Assembly (NCBI RefSeq): GCF_003391395.1
Contig: NZ_CP024190.1
Coordinates: 248,001-312,000, forward strand
Source: Mycobacterium marinum
GTDB taxonomy: Bacteria > Actinomycetota > Actinomycetes > Mycobacteriales > Mycobacteriaceae
Direction of reading: 5' to 3'
Length of the DNA stretch: 64,000 nucleotides
The notes under the pieces are model-generated. The model was not told where the DNA came from and made no database searches. It saw nothing but the letters and a program-made list of their open reading frames with translations. Of this stretch, positions 35,401-43,527 are shown in pieces (positions within the stretch are counted from its first letter, which is position 1; the number at the start of each line of letters is the position of its first letter). The translations under genes were made by a program, and so were the position numbers.

Positions 35401-36678
35401 GATACGAGCGGCGACCCCGGCGCCGGTGTTGCGCTCGGGCAGATCGGCTCGGTCCCAGATCGCCAGGTTGAGGGTGTGCCGTTGTTCGTCGAGCACGCAT
35501 GCCACGGTGGTGCCCTCGATCGGGCCGATCTCGGTCGCAACGGGTGCTTCCGACAGGAACGGGCGAAGCCCGGGCGCACATGATTCGCGGATGAAATTCA
35601 GCGTCAGGGCCTGCACATGAGAGGTCCGGTTGATTGCCAGATACATTCGGCGGTAGTGCTCTTCACGAATCCATCGGCGTCGCACCGCCTTGACGTAGCC
35701 GCGGTCAAGGTCGCGGACCACCTCCCGCACCGACGCGAAAGGCCGAAATCGGAGGGCGTGCGCAACCGAGTTGACCAGGCACGTGGCGACATTGAGTTCG
35801 GGGTCGCCGAACCGGTTGTCCACGGCGTGCACCAGCAGGCTCTCGGTGCTCTGCCGCAGCCCCGCCTGCACCGCGACCGCGGCCGCCGCCACCAGAACGT
35901 TGAGCGGTACTTGTTGAGCCTCCGAGAGGGCACGCAGGGCGTCATAGGCTGGGCCGCAGAGGGCGATCGACTCTTGCAGGACGCCCTTGGCTGCGGCCCC
36001 GGAGGTACCGCTGGCGCCCTGCGCACCCCCACCCTGGCCGGCCTCGGCGGTGAGCTCGCGCTGCACGGCGTCGGCTTGTCGCCGTAGTGCTTCGGCCACC
36101 TTGGCTGTTTCACGAAGATGCGCGGCCGCCAGCTTGGCCAATCCTTGTCTGAGGGTGGGCATTTGGCCCACCCCGGCGGGTTCGAGGCTGGCCGCCAGAA
36201 AGTGCGCCAGATCGGCCTCAATGATCCCGGTCGCCCCGCCATCAAGCAGGATGTGGTGCGTGTGAACGTCGAGGCCGCAAACATCGCCGCCCTCGTCGGT
36301 CGAGACGGTATAGCGCACGAGCGGCCTGTCCAGGATGCCCGAAGACCAGGTGTGCTCCAGATCGGCGCCCGGCCCGTCCGGTTGGCCCTGGGCGGCCGAG
36401 CGTACGAGCACAAGGTCGTTGAATTGCAGCCTCGGCACCAGCTGTGGGTAGTCCGCGCCCGTCGCGGCCATCTGCAGAACGCACAGCTGAACGGGGTTGT
36501 TGAGCACCGATGCTTCCAGCGCGGCAAGAAAATTCGACAGCCCCAGCGGGTGAAACCGATAGCGCTTGCCGATCAGATACAGCGCGGGGTCGTTGTCCTG
36601 GAGCACCCCGTTGTACAGGTTCTGCTGCGATTTGCTTAGCGGAATGGCTTCCGCACAGCCGATTTCGGGCGCGGTCAC
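32428..36678 (-). CDS. nrp: single-module NRPS (C-A-T-R) for isonitrile lipopeptide
   Basis: A 1416-residue synthetase. Condensation domain: HHILLDG at 141-147. Adenylation domain: TSGTTGQPK at 604-612, YGPTEAT at 749-755, GRKDTIVKVAGKRVD after 845 and the catalytic NGK at 932-934. Carrier domain: GIGSLD with the attachment Ser at 988. Reductase domain: GASGIVG at 1079-1085 and Y1219-AAS-K1223. By eye the specificity code is D-I-E-D-V-G-S-V-V-K; its two acidic residues suit a basic amino acid such as Lys or Orn. The product would leave as an aldehyde or alcohol by NAD(P)H reduction. H37Rv Nrp (Rv0101) has about 2500 residues and two modules, so this one is much shorter and more like the M. 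marinum and Streptomyces forms. It overlaps the ACP gene by 4 bp. Confidence 0.93.
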   Translation of the reverse strand: MTAPEIGCAEAIPLSKSQQNLYNGVLQDNDPALYLIGKRYRFHPLGLSNFLAALEASVLNNPVQLCVLQMAATGADYPQLVPRLQFNDLVLVRSAAQGQPDGPGADLEHTWSSGILDRPLVRYTVSTDEGGDVCGLDVHTHHILLDGGATGIIEADLAHFLAASLEPAGVGQMPTLRQGLAKLAAAHLRETAKVAEALRRQADAVQRELTAEAGQGGGAQGASGTSGAAAKGVLQESIALCGPAYDALRALSEAQQVPLNVLVAAAAVAVQAGLRQSTESLLVHAVDNRFGDPELNVATCLVNSVAHALRFRPFASVREVVRDLDRGYVKAVRRRWIREEHYRRMYLAINRTSHVQALTLNFIRESCAPGLRPFLSEAPVATEIGPIEGTTVACVLDEQRHTLNLAIWDRADLPERNTGAGVAARIGAALESMAALWDQPIAMTANEWFEVGADGLPCRTEAAGRPRPPSAPAWFVDAAPGLRQFLDRRRQVYPWVGWLVCHGVVPGDVLVCTDDDTDKTVDLLLACHLAGCGYSMCESVDDLSLRATTIGEHCEGSSAHPVDVATVRLGAVPDHALRERIDQRLDQVARDPLLATKAAYIMPTSGTTGQPKLVRISHGSLAAFCAAIGPSYGWNSQDTILQCAPLTSDISVEEIFGAAVCGAELVRSAAMKTGDLGGLARDIHALGPTVVDLPTAVWHLLCEDGDAVDVIGRSRLRQIVIGGESIRTSTVDKWVNSPVLAPISLVSSYGPTEATVVATHLPIVYDGIAAAAHTRLRVGLPMAPNTVFIAFGEVVIAGPLVSDGYLGIDDSSFGAVAPGDGSQLRAFATADRVTIDEEGFPVFAGRKDTIVKVAGKRVDTAAVARRITADPTVCDVAVEPHDGRLGVWFETERTREAAEDGATAGRIGLTLASLGVPAFFVVAVPSIPRKPNGKVDGARLHTLPQLADAVPSDAEAGESAAGLARVWSRHLGRPLAADSSLLGAGIGSLDLIRILPDTRRYLGRHLSVLELISADTAANLVCDLGSNPAAPATDGWLDAETAAAIERDLVSLGSQCTPQPLGAKPPPHDRAAAPIVVLGASGIVGTGFARAVLERKQAGLACPEIVLASRSKPPEHGPWSALRGLEGIRIEQLGATLGAADLDALICDTGARSLINCIGNTNVLVPYRGLRAANVELVSTVAQVCAQRDVRLVHLSTFVISADVTAPRVTDPRVSPYPYAASKSLAELIVAASSPALDFTIVRLPRVLGEDYQLRESADILVSVVDACMALRAFPTLTLTEEVTTGRAAAQAILGLLPQFSGAAGLGHGITVVRGAAVQYRELLGGYALDEIDAAEWKHRLDQSDWARRNPQRWSVVDAWVSLGMRLGARSYSQYLDSYPSIPLQVGTVAEIAAPPPALRALLEQGCAQPPRPALA

Positions 36679-36926
36679 GTAGGACTTTCCAGTTCGGACT
36701 TCGACAGCTCCGAAACCCAGCCCTCGATCGAGAGGTTCTCGGCCAATCGGGATGGCAGTTCGGACTCTCGGTCCACGCCCAGCCGCTTCATCAGCAGCAC
36801 GAACCTAACGGAGTCGAGTCCGAGATCCCTGAGATCGGTGGCGTCGCCGTCGATCAGATCCGTTTCGTCGATGTAGAGCACGTCACAGACGGCGAGCAAG
36901 ATCCGTTCGCGCACCGGGTCAGCCAC
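36675..36926 (-). CDS. acyl carrier protein of the isonitrile operon (Rv0100-like)
   Basis: An 83-residue carrier protein with the phosphopantetheine site LGLDSVR (Ser 39) and the usual four-helix pattern. In the known pathway the acyl-ACP is made by FadD10, modified to a 3-isonitrile acyl-ACP and passed to the NRPS condensation domain. It overlaps fadD10 by 8 bp and nrp by 4 bp, so the three are tightly coupled. Confidence 0.92.
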   Translation of the reverse strand: MADPVRERILLAVCDVLYIDETDLIDGDATDLRDLGLDSVRFVLLMKRLGVDRESELPSRLAENLSIEGWVSELSKSELESPT

Positions 36927-38514
36927 CGGTTTGGACCTGATTCGCCGCCGCCGCCAGCGACGTGCGCATCACCTTGCCCGACTGTGTTCGCGGAATCTCG
37001 CTGACGATCACGATTGTCGACGGCCGCGCCACCGATTCGGACTCGCGGCGATAGTGAGCCGCAATCGTGTGCTTGAGTTTGCGGGCCGCTGACGCGTCCA
37101 CATCGGTGGCAGCGACCACGGCCAGGCCCACCAGCGCCCCGAATTCCGGATCGGGGATCTCGAAGCAAGCGGCCTCCCGGACGCCCGGAACGCCCTCCGC
37201 AATGCGATCGACCTCGTCGGGGGCGATGTTCACGCCGCCCGAGATGATCATCTCCGAGGACCGCCCCTTGATGTAGAAGAAACCATCCTCGTGGCGCTCC
37301 AACAGATCGCCGGTGTTCACCCAGCCGTCGATCAGGACCTCTTGGGTACGTTGAGGATTGCTCCAATACCCCAACATGTTTGCCGGAGACTTGATCCACA
37401 GCGTGCCGAATGACGCGGAAGGGCCGGCACCCGGGGCGTTGGGGCCGGCGCCGTCTGCGTCGTCGTCGGCCGCCAGATAGACCTCCACACCGGGGTAGGG
37501 GCGGCCCACCGCGCCCGCCTCGATCTTGGCAATCGAGCCATCATCTGTCGGCAAACATAAAGCCGTGCAGCCTGTTTCGCTCAGCCCGTAGACCTGTGCG
37601 GTGCGAACACCGGTGGCTTCGATGAACCGCACATCGGCGGCGATCGCCCGCGAACCGCCGTACCCGAGTAGCCGCAGCGATGGAACCGTTGTGGCCGCGG
37701 ACTTCAACTCCGAAACCAGTTTCGAAAGCAGGGTCGGCACCAGGCATGTGGTGTTGACGGCGTTGGAGTTCAGAATCCGCATCAGCGAAGGGGTGTTCTC
37801 ACCACCGGTGATGCACAACCCTCCACGCATCAAACAGGTAAGTATCCACCACAACCCACCGATGTGGGTTGCCGGCAGCGGGGAGTAGGTGGTTTCGCCG
37901 TCGACCCAGGTGACCCAGTTGAGCCCCTCGTTGCGCAAGATGTCCGGTACGGCGAAGAAGGTGCGGTTGGCCAGCAGCACCGCCTTTGGTTCGCCGGTGG
38001 TGCCGCTGGTGAAGATCATCGCCAGCGGATCGTCGGCGCCAAGCCCGGGCTCGGTCGCCGGACGATCCGTATCCGGCGAATGGGCGAACTCCCCGGTGCC
38101 AGAGCCGATGTCGACCCGGATAGCGGGTATCGCGGCGAGGTCTTCGGGTAGCGACGAGGACCCGACCTTGCTCCCGGGCGCGATCAGAACCGCGACGGGG
38201 TCGGTGATCTGACAGAACCGATCGATGGTTGCCGGCGGAAGATTGCCGTCGGCCATCACGGCGATGGCACCAAGCTTCGCGCAGGCCAGCACCGCTAGGT
38301 AGGTCTCGGGTCCATTGTCCGAGATGACCAGTACCCGTGATCCTCGCGATGCCAACTGCGCACGGAGCGCGCCGGCGTAGCGATCCACTTCGGCGGCCAG
38401 CTCGCCATATGGCAGCGCACTCGTGCCATCGCAGCGGCGTAAGGCGATCGCCTCGGGCCGCCGCTGAGCCTGCTCGATGATCCGTTCCAGCACGGTAGCG
38501 GGTAAGTCGGACAT
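36919..38514 (-). CDS. fadD10: fatty acyl-AMP ligase FadD10
   Basis: A 531-residue member of the acyl-adenylating family. The phosphate loop is TSGTTGEPK (169-177), followed by YGLSETGC, GRSSEMIISGGVNIAPDEVD and the C-terminal PRTQSGKVMRTSL with its catalytic Lys. FadD10 of M. tuberculosis loads fatty acids onto the small ACP rather than onto CoA; the adjacent ACP gene supports the same role here. The length is close to that of H37Rv FadD10. Confidence 0.93.
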   Translation of the reverse strand: MSDLPATVLERIIEQAQRRPEAIALRRCDGTSALPYGELAAEVDRYAGALRAQLASRGSRVLVISDNGPETYLAVLACAKLGAIAVMADGNLPPATIDRFCQITDPVAVLIAPGSKVGSSSLPEDLAAIPAIRVDIGSGTGEFAHSPDTDRPATEPGLGADDPLAMIFTSGTTGEPKAVLLANRTFFAVPDILRNEGLNWVTWVDGETTYSPLPATHIGGLWWILTCLMRGGLCITGGENTPSLMRILNSNAVNTTCLVPTLLSKLVSELKSAATTVPSLRLLGYGGSRAIAADVRFIEATGVRTAQVYGLSETGCTALCLPTDDGSIAKIEAGAVGRPYPGVEVYLAADDDADGAGPNAPGAGPSASFGTLWIKSPANMLGYWSNPQRTQEVLIDGWVNTGDLLERHEDGFFYIKGRSSEMIISGGVNIAPDEVDRIAEGVPGVREAACFEIPDPEFGALVGLAVVAATDVDASAARKLKHTIAAHYRRESESVARPSTIVIVSEIPRTQSGKVMRTSLAAAANQVQTGG

Positions 38515-38542
38515 AGCTCTAAAGCGCTTTCCTTCCAGCGAT

Positions 38543-39097
38543 CTAGGGGATGTTCAGGGCCGCCAATTCGACCTCGCCGGAGGCGGCTCCACCATCCTCG
38601 TCCCAAAACTCGATGGCGCACGGTACCAGGAGATAGCGCCACGTCCGTTGGACAACCTGCAGATTCCGGCATTGCAGCCGTGCGGAGAATTTCGCGGGGT
38701 TGATGGGCCGGTTGAAACGTGATGACGAGTTCCTGATGAACATGCTGGCGAGTTGATGCTGGAAGTAGTCCTCCAGCGACCAGCCCCGCAGTTGCGGAAT
38801 CTCCTCGTTGGCAACGGCGGGCGCGAACGCGCTGTATGCGAGTTGGTTGAAGCAGAGAATCAGTTCAACCGCATTGAAGTGACCGGTGCTGCGGATATAG
38901 GCGGACTCGCTGATCGTGAAATTCCCATAGGCCAGCACCGAATCGTCGTCGGCGTGGTACCGGGCGTCGAGCAGGTAGCGACACCCCTTGTAGGAGTAGG
39001 GCTCGAGAACCCGGGCGAGTAGATCCTCGGCGATCGCAGTGGTGCCGGCGGACTCGACAGCGGCGTGAGCGGGCGAGGTCAAATCGGTGGTGCTCAT
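38543..39097 (-). CDS. fcoT: FcoT-type thioesterase / isonitrile pathway hotdog protein (Rv0098-like)
   Basis: About 184 residues from the ATG at 39097; this start gives the H37Rv FcoT length and an ATGA overlap with the oxygenase gene upstream. The longer frame to 39208 is a shadow. Characteristic segments are LDARYHADDDSVLAYGNFTISESAYI, TGHFNAVELILCFNQLAYSAF and a C-terminal QRTWRYLLVPCAIEFWDEDGGAASGEVELA. FcoT was first called a fatty acyl-CoA thioesterase; its relative ScoD adds glycine to the enoyl-ACP in isonitrile synthesis. The second role fits this operon. Confidence 0.9.
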   Translation of the reverse strand: MSTTDLTSPAHAAVESAGTTAIAEDLLARVLEPYSYKGCRYLLDARYHADDDSVLAYGNFTISESAYIRSTGHFNAVELILCFNQLAYSAFAPAVANEEIPQLRGWSLEDYFQHQLASMFIRNSSSRFNRPINPAKFSARLQCRNLQVVQRTWRYLLVPCAIEFWDEDGGAASGEVELAALNIP

Positions 39098-39963
39098 GCC
39101 GGGTAGCCCGGCGTCTCGAGACCATCCAGCATGGTCAGGCGGTAGGTCGTGAGGGTGCCCGAGGCCGTCCCGTGCTTTGCCCGGTGCATGAGAACTCGGT
39201 TGTCCCACAAGATGATGTCGCCGACTTCATAGTGCTGGGTGTGGATGAACGGCGAGTTGTATTCGGGATCGAGCTGTCCGGTCGCGGCCAAGAGTTCGGC
39301 CAGCACGGCCGGATCAACCAGGTTGCCGTCCTTGTCCTCGATCTTGGTGGTGCCCGTCGCGCAGATGTAGAGAATCTCTTCGCCGGTCTTGGGGTGCCTG
39401 ATGACTGTCGGCCACTTTATCGGGGGAGTGGCGCGGCTGATCTCATCCCAGACTTCTCCGATAGGCCGGTAGACGTCGCTCGGGCGGATCTTGATGTGCC
39501 GCCGGGGATCGTGGGTGCTGAGGGTTCCGCGGGCCGGGGCCTGCTGGGCGGCCGGGAGTGACGCCCAAACCTTGGCCAGGTCGATGAAATAGGTTCCGCG
39601 GTCGTGGCCGGGCACCGCAAGCGGCAACACCATGGAAAACGCGAACGGTTCCGGCATGAACATGTAGTCGATGTGCCAGAACGCGCCGGTCTTCGGAACC
39701 CCTTGGCCTTCCTCGGTGGAGGAGACAAAGATCTCCGGGTGATCCTCGTGGTGGTACATGGGTTCGTAGTAAGGAACGATCTGTCCGACGATCTTGCCGA
39801 GCTTTAGGAATTCCTCGGGCGACGGGTTGACGTCCTTCAGGATGACCAGCTTGTTCGCATAAACGATGTCACGGATCTCGTCAGTGGTTATGTCGTCGAG
39901 GTTTTTTGGGTCGACCCCTGTGATTTGTGCACCGAGTCCCTCGCCTTTCACGTTGAGCGTCAT
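39094..39963 (-). CDS. Fe(II)/2-oxoglutarate oxygenase forming the isonitrile (Rv0097/ScoE-like)
   Basis: A 289-residue TauD-like protein. Iron ligands are H97 and D99 in WHIDYMF and the distal H260 in NRVLMHRAKHG; R275 in TYRLTMLDG is placed to bind 2-oxoglutarate. Rv0097, ScoE and their relatives oxidise the N-carboxymethyl-3-amino acid to the isonitrile. The full set of partner genes in the same order (oxygenase, FcoT, FadD10, ACP, NRPS) makes the assignment firm. It is followed by an ATGA overlap and preceded by PPE1 with a 193-bp gap. Confidence 0.93.
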   Translation of the reverse strand: MTLNVKGEGLGAQITGVDPKNLDDITTDEIRDIVYANKLVILKDVNPSPEEFLKLGKIVGQIVPYYEPMYHHEDHPEIFVSSTEEGQGVPKTGAFWHIDYMFMPEPFAFSMVLPLAVPGHDRGTYFIDLAKVWASLPAAQQAPARGTLSTHDPRRHIKIRPSDVYRPIGEVWDEISRATPPIKWPTVIRHPKTGEEILYICATGTTKIEDKDGNLVDPAVLAELLAATGQLDPEYNSPFIHTQHYEVGDIILWDNRVLMHRAKHGTASGTLTTYRLTMLDGLETPGYPA

Positions 39964-40156
39964 CGGCCGTCTTCTCCTCGTTCATTTCGCTGCTGCTTCG
40001 GACAGATTTCTGGGACTGCGCCATGCCGGCGTCGGCTGCCGCACGCAAACGGGTCTTCGGCGTCCCTGGTGGTGGCGATCCGGTGGTACCTCCTGATTGG
40101 GCGCTGCGATGAGTGCGGCTACAGGAGGAGTCGGATGCGGTGATGAAAAGTTCCCC

Positions 40157-41575
40157 CTATTCGCCTTCCGGTCTTCCTTCGGAGTCGTTGGTCCAGGTGG
40201 CGGGCAGCAACGGGACAGCAGTGCTGGTGCCGTGCGACGACAGCCGGACCATTCCCGTGGCGGCACCGTCGTGCGACGCCGCGGTGCCGTTAAGGCCGAG
40301 CGGACCGGCGCCCTGGCTGCTCGGGCTGGGGGCGGGCTCGGCGGTGCCGGGAGCATCGATGGGCGAATCCATGGTGGCCGGTTCTTGCAGGAATTCGTCG
40401 CGGTAGCCGCGCACCCCCACCCTGTTCTTGCTGCGCTTTCTGCGACTGGCTCGGCTGCTGCTCAGCGCGGCTGGAGCCGCGGCGCGGGTGGTGTCGGTGG
40501 CGGTGGCGGCCGCGCCGGTGGTAGCCCTGGGGCCCGAGCTCACCCCCGGGGGTGCGGGGCCCAACACCGCGTAGCTGATCGCGGGTGAACTGGGCGGGCT
40601 GCCGGCGGGGGCGGGAGCGGGGGCGCTGGCTGCGGGGCTGGTGGCTTGTGGGCTTGGCGGGGCGAACGCCGACGCCGCCGGCGTCAGACCAACGACCGGT
40701 TGCGGGCCGGCCAGGTCGGCCACACCGCGCTCCGCGGGAGCGGCAACGGGTGCCGTTATCGGCGTCCTGTTCGCCAGGTAGGCCAGCGCACTCAAGGCGC
40801 TCAACGCGCTGAGCGCGGGAGTGAAGAAGGGAAGCAGTAGCAACCCGTACGAGGCGTAGTACGGGTACCAAAGAAAGTCGTATAGCTGCAAAGCGATGAT
40901 GGCGAGGATGACCGCGACCGCCGGGCTGAAGCCCATCCGCTGGAAAAACTCCAGGAAATACTTGTACGGATCGGCAAGGAAACTCAGGATGTCCCTCAAC
41001 AGCTGACCGATCCAACTCCCGATGCCCGACGCGGCGGCCTGGCACTCGCCGCCGGGCCGCAGGATGGACGGCGCCGGTGGCGTGGGTGGTACCGCCGCGG
41101 CCGCGACCTCACTGACCGCCTGATAGGTGGTCATGGTCTCGGCGGCTTGAATCCACATGCGGACGTAGTCGGCCTCGTTGAGCGCGATGGGGATGGCGTT
41201 GATGCCGAAGAAATTGGTCACCACCAGCACGCCGTGGATGGCGTGGTTAGCGGCCAGCTCTGCCAGCGTGGGCATGGTGGCTACGGCGCTGCTGTAGCCG
41301 GCGGCCGCGATCCTGTGCTGCGCGGCGGTTACCGAGCTATCGATCGCGGCCTGCTCCAGCCAGATCAGGTAGGGGCCATGCGCGGCCAACCACTGGTGGG
41401 CGGCGTATCCCTGCCAACTGGTGGCTTGAACCTCGGCCAGTAGCTGGGTCAACTCGACAACGGCAGCGCTGTATTGCGCGCTGAGCTCTTGCCATTGTGC
41501 GGCGGCAGCAAGCAGCGCCCCCGGGCCTTGGCCCGCGCTCAACAGGGCCGAGTGCACCTCGGGAGGTATGGCCAT
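40157..41575 (-). CDS. PPE1: PPE1-like PPE family protein
   Basis: A 472-residue PPE protein. The opening MAIPPEVHS places the PPE triad at 4-6, and SWQGYAAHQW carries the WxG turn of the helical PPE domain (about 1-170). A hydrophobic middle (LADPYKYFLEFFQRMGFSPAVAVILAIIALQLYDFLWYPYY) is followed by Ala/Pro-rich linkers and the late VGVRGYRDEFL motif. It closely follows the H37Rv PPE1 (Rv0096) pattern, which heads the nrp operon there too. It is probably an ESX substrate or outer-membrane channel linked to uptake or release of the lipopeptide; that link is inferred from the conserved neighbourhood. Confidence 0.92.
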   Translation of the reverse strand: MAIPPEVHSALLSAGQGPGALLAAAAQWQELSAQYSAAVVELTQLLAEVQATSWQGYAAHQWLAAHGPYLIWLEQAAIDSSVTAAQHRIAAAGYSSAVATMPTLAELAANHAIHGVLVVTNFFGINAIPIALNEADYVRMWIQAAETMTTYQAVSEVAAAAVPPTPPAPSILRPGGECQAAASGIGSWIGQLLRDILSFLADPYKYFLEFFQRMGFSPAVAVILAIIALQLYDFLWYPYYASYGLLLLPFFTPALSALSALSALAYLANRTPITAPVAAPAERGVADLAGPQPVVGLTPAASAFAPPSPQATSPAASAPAPAPAGSPPSSPAISYAVLGPAPPGVSSGPRATTGAAATATDTTRAAAPAALSSSRASRRKRSKNRVGVRGYRDEFLQEPATMDSPIDAPGTAEPAPSPSSQGAGPLGLNGTAASHDGAATGMVRLSSHGTSTAVPLLPATWTNDSEGRPEGE

Positions 41576-41902
41576 CCATATCGGGGCGGTCAGGGCTTAC
41601 CCTCTCCTGCGTAAGCGTGGTGCGCGCGCCGTGGGCGGGCTGACGCTGGTTGGCTTTACCAGGGTTAGTCGGGGCGAGTGAGCAAAAAGTTCCCACCGTG
41701 GCGGCCGTGGTTCTGAATCCGGGTTGGGCAGGTCTTGCCGGAGGAGCGCGGCGCACCCCGGTTGGGCGGGGCAAGCCCGTCATTTCGCGAGGTCAGGTGA
41801 ATCCATCTGGTCGGCAGCGGGTTCGGAATCAGCCGTCGTCACCCGTCGTCACCCGTTGCGCGGAGGGCGCTGCCGCACCTCGGTGCCCTATATTGTGCAG
41901 CC
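41576..41902. other. divergent intergenic stretch between PPE1 and a methyltransferase gene
   Basis: These 327 bases must hold the promoter of the isonitrile operon and that of the methyltransferase. TATATT at 41889-41894 ends 8 bases before the methyltransferase ATG and suggests a leaderless mRNA. A small direct repeat, GTCGTCACCC twice, is at about 41836-41855. No GGAAC- or GGCAAT-type ECF promoter could be matched with confidence upstream of PPE1. Confidence 0.4.
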
Positions 41903-42712
41903 ATGCCAGTCATTGACGCCCGTCATCTCGACGGCATATCCGAAACCGCGTTGCTGACCCTGCATCAGCGCGCGACCGAGGCCGCCCGGCCCGATGCCAT
42001 CATCGACGACCCGATGGCCATCGCCCTGCGCAATGACATCGACTACCCCTACCACCACTTCGGCCGTACTCACCAAGCTACCGCCCTGCGTGCCTTGGCA
42101 TTTGACAACAGCACCCGGGATTTTCTGCGGACCCACCCCGGCGCCACCGTGGTCGCACTGGCGGAGGGGCTACAGACCAGTTTCTGGCGTCTCGACAATG
42201 GTGAGCTGAACTGGCTTTCGGTAGACCTGGCGCCGATCGTGCGGCTGCGTGAGCAGCTGCTTCCCGCCTGCGACCGACTTCGCTACTGCGCTCAGTCCGC
42301 GTTCGACTACTCGTGGATGGAGCAGGTGGACGACACCAACGGCGTGCTGATCACCGCCGAGGGGCTGTTCCAGTACCTGCGCCGTGACGTGGTGTTCGAG
42401 CTGATCGCGGCCTGCGCCAAACGATTTCCCCATGGCCAGCTGGTTTTCGACAGCATCCCTTGGCTGTTGAGCGTGTATTCGCGCCGGCGCGGGTTCAGGC
42501 TCAGTGAGCACTACACGGCGCCCCCGATGCCGTTTTGGTTCACCGCCGACCACTATGACGAACTGCGCGCCATCCCCGGTGTTCGCGCGGTCCGTGAGTT
42601 GCCGGCGCCGGCGGGCCGCGGAAGGTTCTTGCGCTGGGCGCTTCCGGTGGCGTACCGGCTGCCCGGGTTGGGCCGGTTGCGGGCCCCGGTGACGCTGGTC
42701 GAATTCGGCTGA
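41903..42712 (+). CDS. LCM-type (TcmP-like) class I methyltransferase
   Basis: A 269-residue protein of the leucine carboxyl methyltransferase family. It has TLHQRATEAARPDAIIDDPMA near the start, ATVVALAEGLQTSFWRLDNGELNWLSVDLAPIVRLRE for SAM binding, and GVLITAEGLFQYL in the core. Relatives are O-methyltransferases of natural-product pathways. It sits between the isonitrile operon and the anti-sigma-like gene and could modify the lipopeptide, but nothing in the sequence shows the substrate. Confidence 0.83.
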   Translation: MPVIDARHLDGISETALLTLHQRATEAARPDAIIDDPMAIALRNDIDYPYHHFGRTHQATALRALAFDNSTRDFLRTHPGATVVALAEGLQTSFWRLDNGELNWLSVDLAPIVRLREQLLPACDRLRYCAQSAFDYSWMEQVDDTNGVLITAEGLFQYLRRDVVFELIAACAKRFPHGQLVFDSIPWLLSVYSRRRGFRLSEHYTAPPMPFWFTADHYDELRAIPGVRAVRELPAPAGRGRFLRWALPVAYRLPGLGRLRAPVTLVEFG

Positions 42713-42758
42713 CTCGGCAGCGCAAGTTCGCGCCGAGCCGCCGCGAAACGAACACCCT

Positions 42759-42784
42759 GGAACAATTCGTCGGCAATACGCGAC
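42759..42784 (+). promoter_or_regulatory. possible ECF-sigma promoter
   Basis: GGAAC at 42759-42763 and CGAC at 42781-42784 are 17 bases apart, close to the general ECF pattern GGAAC-N16/17-CGTC. It stands just before the anti-sigma-like gene. One base of the -10 is off consensus, so this is tentative. Confidence 0.3.
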
Positions 42785-42793
42785 TATTAGGTC

Positions 42794-43507
42794 ATGGATT
42801 GCGAGGTGGCGCGCGAAGCGTTGTCGGCCCGACTCGACGGCGAGCGAGAACCGGTGCCCTCGGCGAGAGTCGACGAGCACCTGGATGAGTGCGGTGCCTG
42901 TGGTCTCTGGTTCGAACAGGTGGCCGGCCAAGCTAGCCGTCTGCAGCGCCTGATCGAATCCCGGCCGGTCATCGGGGCGGTTGATCTGACCGGGATTCGG
43001 CCGACGCCGCAGCCGCGGGAACGCAAACGAATGAGCTGGCAGCGCTGGGCACTGTTGTTCGTGGGGATCGCGCAGGTCGCCGTGGGAATCGTGCAAGGAC
43101 TGGGCTTCAGCGTCGGCCTGGGCCACCACTATGTGATCGGGTCGGGCAACCATCTGCTCAACGAGTCCACGGCGTGGACGATCGCGCTGGGTGTGGCCAT
43201 GGTGGTCGCGGCGATATGGCCGGGCGCCGCCGAGGGGCTCGCCGGTGTGCTGATGGTCTTCGTGGCGGTTTTGAGCGTCTATGTGGTTGTGGATGCGCTG
43301 TCCGGTGCCGTGACGACTTCGCGGGTCCTGACCCATCTGCCGGTGCTGTTGGGCACCGTCCTGGCAATCATGGTGTGGCGAAGCCGCGGTGCTCCTCGGC
43401 CGGCGCCGGACGTGTTGGCAGACGAGCCCGATATCGTTCTGCCGCAGAACGCATCTCGCGGACGTCGTCACGGCCACCTGTGGCCCACCGACGGATCGGC
43501 GGCCTGA
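42794..43507 (+). CDS. zinc-finger (zf-HC2) anti-sigma-like membrane protein (Rv0093c-like)
   Basis: A 237-residue protein. The N-terminal cytoplasmic part has the HxxxCxxC motif H29-LDE-C33-GA-C36 of ZAS-type anti-sigma factors, with C3 as a possible fourth ligand. About four membrane helices follow (ALLFVGIAQVAVGIVQG, AWTIALGVAMVVAAIW, LAGVLMVFVAVLSVYVVV, LPVLLGTVLAIMVW), and the C-terminal HGHLWP is His-rich. H37Rv Rv0093c has the same make-up next to ctpA. A SigC-like ECF sigma gene lies 2.4 kb away, on the far side of ctpA, and could be its partner, though SigC is not known to need one. Confidence 0.83.
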   Translation: MDCEVAREALSARLDGEREPVPSARVDEHLDECGACGLWFEQVAGQASRLQRLIESRPVIGAVDLTGIRPTPQPRERKRMSWQRWALLFVGIAQVAVGIVQGLGFSVGLGHHYVIGSGNHLLNESTAWTIALGVAMVVAAIWPGAAEGLAGVLMVFVAVLSVYVVVDALSGAVTTSRVLTHLPVLLGTVLAIMVWRSRGAPRPAPDVLADEPDIVLPQNASRGRRHGHLWPTDGSAA

Positions 43508-43527
43508 TCAGGCGCTGCGGCGCAGGA

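Noticed and set aside
41836..41855. GTCGTCACCC repeated twice before the methyltransferase gene
   Set aside because: Only two 10-base copies; most likely chance or slippage with no evident role.
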